The notes under the pieces were generated by a model. The model was not told the DNA's origin, ran no database searches, and worked only from the letters and a program-made list of their open reading frames with translations. From positions 620,001-684,000 of the forward strand of contig CAVTAP010000007.1 of assembly GCA_963732695.1 (NCBI GenBank): a stretch of 64,000 nucleotides of DNA, read 5' to 3'. The stretch's first letter is position 1; each line of letters starts with the position of its first letter. The DNA comes from CADEDH01 sp963732695. GTDB lineage: Bacteria > Actinomycetota > Acidimicrobiia > Acidimicrobiales > SZUA-35. The position numbers and the translations under genes were made by a program. Of this stretch, positions 62,748-64,000 are shown in pieces.

Positions 62748-64000
62748 ATGGACGTGGCGCGGGTACTTCTCGACATCCTCGTGGTGCTGGTGGCAGCGAA
62801 GGTCGCCGCTGAAGGGGCCGAGCGCCTCGGCGTACCGGCCGTGGTGGGCGAAATCATCGCCGGTGTGCTGGTCGGGCCGTCGGTCCTCGGTCTGGTAGGT
62901 GGTGACGACGAGGTCCTGCGCGTGCTGGGTGAGCTGGGCGTGATCCTGCTCCTGCTCGACGTGGGCCTCGAGATGGACATCGGCGAGCTGACCGCGGTGG
63001 GTCGGGCCGCGCTCAGCGTCGCCGTCGTGGGCGTGATCCTTCCGCTGGTCGGCGGCATGGGGGCAGCGATGGCCCTGGGTATGGACTCCCAAGAGGCGCT
63101 GTTCATCGGGGCGGCCCTCACCGCCACCAGCGTCGGTATCACGGCCCGGGTCTTCGGTGACCTGCGGATACTGGCCACCCCGGAAGCCAGAACCGTGCTC
63201 GGCGCGGCCGTTGCCGACGACGTGATGGGCCTGGTGATCCTCACGGTCGTCACCCGCATCGCGGCCGAGGGCTCCGTGTCGGCGGGCACGGTGATCACCG
63301 TCATACTCGTTGCTGTCGGCTTCCTGACAGTGGCCACCGTGGCCGGAGTACGGCTCGCCCCCTGGCTGTTCGAACACGTGAGCCGGATCAGCCGGGCCCC
63401 CGGCACCGTGATGGGCCTGGCCCTGGCCTTCACCCTGGCCATGGCCGAGCTGGCCAACGAGGCCAAGCTGGCCCCGATCGTGGGGGCCTTCGTGGCCGGC
63501 CTCGCCCTTTCCCGGGGCGCGGTCGCCCCCCGCATCCGCCGCGAGCTGGCACCGATCGGTCAACTCCTGATCCCCGTGTTCTTCCTCGGGATCGGGATCG
63601 ACGCCGACGTGGGCCAGCTGGCCGACGTACGGGTACTGGGCATCGCCGCCGCGCTCATGGTCGTGGCGGTGGCCGGAAAGATCGTGGCGGGGATCGTGGT
63701 GGGCCCGAACGGGGGCGATCGTCTGCTGATCGGCCTGGCCATGATCCCCCGGGGCGAGGTGGGCCTCATCTTCGCCACGCTCGGCCTCAGCCAGGGCATC
63801 CTGGGCGATGACCTCTACGCCTCGCTGCTGGTGGTGGTGTTGGGGTCCACCCTCGTCACACCGCCCCTGCTCACGTGGCGGTCCAAGCAGCTGCAGCAGG
63901 GCCGCCTGGCCGCCGACGAACCGGAGGATGCCGAGCCGGAGGGGGGCTGGCTCCGGGTGGGCGACGAGGGCGTCGGGCCGGTGGAGCTGGCGGCCCACCC
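62748..64000 (+). CDS. CPA2-family cation/proton antiporter, N-terminal part (cut by window edge)
   Basis: The frame runs open from the ATG at 62,748 to the right edge, 417 codons. 'VPAVVGEIIAGVLVGPSVLG', 'ELGVILLLLDVGLEMDI' and the ion-binding Asp pair in 'GAAVADDVMGLVILT' mark the monovalent cation:proton antiporter-2 (Kef/NapA) family, with about twelve membrane segments. The end 'QQGRLAADEPEDAEPEGG' begins a cytoplasmic tail that leaves the window. It handles K+ or Na+ against H+; which ion cannot be told. Confidence 0.9.
   Translation, partial: MDVARVLLDILVVLVAAKVAAEGAERLGVPAVVGEIIAGVLVGPSVLGLVGGDDEVLRVLGELGVILLLLDVGLEMDIGELTAVGRAALSVAVVGVILPLVGGMGAAMALGMDSQEALFIGAALTATSVGITARVFGDLRILATPEARTVLGAAVADDVMGLVILTVVTRIAAEGSVSAGTVITVILVAVGFLTVATVAGVRLAPWLFEHVSRISRAPGTVMGLALAFTLAMAELANEAKLAPIVGAFVAGLALSRGAVAPRIRRELAPIGQLLIPVFFLGIGIDADVGQLADVRVLGIAAALMVVAVAGKIVAGIVVGPNGGDRLLIGLAMIPRGEVGLIFATLGLSQGILGDDLYASLLVVVLGSTLVTPPLLTWRSKQLQQGRLAADEPEDAEPEGGWLRVGDEGVGPVELAAH

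Overview
The window is GC-rich DNA from a mycothiol-producing actinobacterium. Codon use, frequent GTG/TTG starts, start codons with little or no leader, a SARP/BTAD regulator, a UPF0182 protein, a DivIVA-like coiled-coil protein and many mycothiol-linked enzymes support this. An affiliation near the Acidimicrobiia is my inference from gene content and was not tested.

Layout. (1) 1-22,973 is an ordered chromosomal backbone: the end of an isocitrate lyase/PEP mutase family gene, a coupled ArsR-SRPBCC-DHFR-like operon, a GNAT enzyme, a PhoX-like secreted protein, a DUF2342 protein with a damaged zinc motif, an epimerase, a PDZ protein with a degenerate protease domain, MoaE, a HEAT protein, a Lon-like PDZ protease, a DivIVA-like protein with a phage-head-like C-terminus, UPF0182, MsrA, a 1,289-residue SARP/AAA/TPR regulator, a 33-residue peptide and a DUF952 protein. 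(2) 22,974-23,050 is an initiator tRNA-fMet gene. (3) 23,004-46,126 is an integrated element bounded by a 46/47-base direct repeat of the tRNA 3' half. Its left third is an actinomycete integrative and conjugative element (AICE): integrase, Xis-like protein, HUH rolling-circle Rep, SprT-like protein, a chain of tiny overlapping genes, an FtsK-like TraB translocase and a regulator-like gene. Next comes a tightly overlapping XRE / DUF5919 / inositol-monophosphatase operon, then an IS110 transposase gene, then cargo of redox and mycothiol-linked enzymes. (4) 46,127-60,890 is a second accessory zone next to attR. It starts with a second, broken tyrosine integrase, carries a HigBA-like toxin-antitoxin pair and a divergent MarR/DsbA pair with overlapping start codons, and holds many truncated or frameshifted genes. 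(5) 60,892-64,000 returns to backbone genes: an Amt ammonium transporter and the start of a CPA2 cation/proton antiporter.

How the parts work together. Int and the Xis-like protein should move the element in and out of the tRNA, Rep should amplify it, and TraB with its small partners should transfer double-stranded DNA between mycelial or neighbouring cells. The XRE/DUF5919/phosphatase operon sits where other AICEs keep regulatory or immunity genes and is the best candidate for an undescribed function. Single-base frameshifts are frequent from 26 kb onward; some may be real decay and some may be sequencing indels.
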